Assembly (NCBI GenBank): GCA_008638375.1 | Contig: CM018036.1 | Coordinates: 890,501 to 954,500, forward strand | Length of the DNA stretch: 64,000 bases | DNA from: Nyssa sinensis | Taxonomy: Eukaryota > Streptophyta > Magnoliopsida > Cornales > Nyssaceae | Reading direction: 5' to 3' | Shown: piece after piece, positions 63,367 through 64,000 of the stretch | Layout: each line of letters opens with the position of its first letter | Numbering within the stretch: the stretch's first letter is position 1 | Notes under the pieces: model-generated | The model's input: only the letters and a program-made list of their open reading frames with translations | Told to the model about the DNA's origin: nothing | Databases searched by the model: none | Made by a program: the position numbers and the translations under genes

Positions 63367-64000
63367 CTACAAAATTGAAAACATAATTACAAAGCCGCTA
63401 CATCTAGCACTTCTTTCCAATTGGTAACAAAAGTGACAGCCATTGCAACATGTTAAAATTATATTTAGTTAGTGATTTAACCCGAAAAATTAATATTTAC
63501 TTCATATCCATCATACTGTGGCTGGAGAGGGGGAAAAAAGAACTGGCTCTTCTCCAGTGCAATAAACATTCCAATGTTCCAGTTCACTGGTTTGGAGAGG
63601 AGCTTGATCCAAAAAAATATACCAAATACTGTCCTTAAAAAAAAAAAATGATGAAGTAAAGAATATCTGGAATCCTCTGTTGCTTTATCAGCCATCCGGT
63701 ACCCTTTTCCACTTTTAGGGAAAAGTAAGTGCGGTTATCAAAAGTCAAAACCCTTGGGGTCTGATAATAACTTGTTTGATGTTTACACTTGCTCATACTG
63801 CGGAGTACATTTAGGGAGAATTTCCAAACATGAGTGACCAGGTCATTTGTGGGAAGGGATTTAAAAATATTTTCAAGATGTTTCTGGATGCATGTATCTT
63901 GCTGTTGAAAAAAAGAACGAAATTTTGGTGAACTAAATTTCACAACCTTCATGCAAAAAAACAAGACAAAGATGGTCTAATTGGTGATTGGTGAACTTGT
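63367..64000. other. Upstream intron of the LAZY gene, to the window edge
   Basis: The acceptor at 63367-63368 shows that this is intron. I looked for the family's short first coding exon on the minus strand up to 64000 and did not find it. The open frame at 63635-63964 has no LAZY similarity and is not called. Confidence 0.5.

Noticed and set aside
63635..63964. First exon of the LAZY gene
   Set aside because: The frame beginning MKVVKFSS lacks the family's N-terminal residues and a donor in the right phase; exon 1 is probably outside the window.
1..64000. Novel defence, CRISPR, phage or operon-like system
   Set aside because: The window is ordinary plant nuclear DNA; all confident genes belong to known eukaryotic families and no array or cassette is present.

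Overview
This is nuclear DNA from a flowering plant, most likely a eudicot. The evidence is intron-rich genes with GT-AG splice sites, AT-rich intergenic DNA, plant LINE, SINE, MITE and solo-LTR insertions, and proteins that are all plant versions of their families. I cannot name the species. No CRISPR array, phage, operon or bacterial system is present.

From left to right there are eight genes: (1) 538-5903 (-), an AlkB-type 2-oxoglutarate/Fe(II) dioxygenase; (2) 8011-19560 (-), a PHL/Spt20-like polyglutamine co-regulator, 12 coding exons, 1338 aa, fully in frame; (3) 24129-30531 (-), a UBP1 oligouridylate-binding protein, 12 exons, 424 aa, in frame, with one GC-AG intron; (4) 32782-35072 (+), a PRK-type leucine-rich-repeat receptor-like (pseudo)kinase; (5) 40009-41852 (+), an intronless EXO70D exocyst subunit; (6) 46231-52342 (-), a lung-seven-transmembrane (GOST/TMEM87-like) protein; (7) 53831-60178 (-), LSM1; (8) 62176-63366 (-), the 3' part of a LAZY4/DRO1-type IGT gene that runs off the right edge and ends in a 20-nt microexon.

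The genes do not form one pathway, although UBP1 and LSM1 both act in cytoplasmic mRNA fate. The gene set and order match, from memory, two Arabidopsis segments at once: At1g72390-At1g72490 (PHL, PRK8, EXO70D1, Lu7TM, DRO1) and At3g14080-At3g14160 (LSM1B, EXO70D3, UBP1C, AlkB homologue). The window therefore looks like the unfractionated ancestral block.

The spaces and introns hold well-delimited mobile DNA: a 500-bp MULE-type MITE with 9-bp target duplication (3582-4081); a SINE at 11086-11205 and a second at 50859-50989 with an 18-bp duplication; a nested pile in PHL intron 1 (two opposed LINE remnants, one split by a 218-bp solo LTR with 5-bp duplication); a 1.9-kb solo LTR (20834-22726, 5-bp duplication) with internal tandem repeats; a second MULE-type MITE (31064-31375); and two related hAT-type MITEs with 8-bp duplications in LSM1 introns.

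The most striking oddity is technical or evolutionary: five of the eight genes need one or two single-base corrections to read through (seven extra bases, one missing base). The remaining three read cleanly. This pattern looks more like residual assembly indels than five independent pseudogenes.
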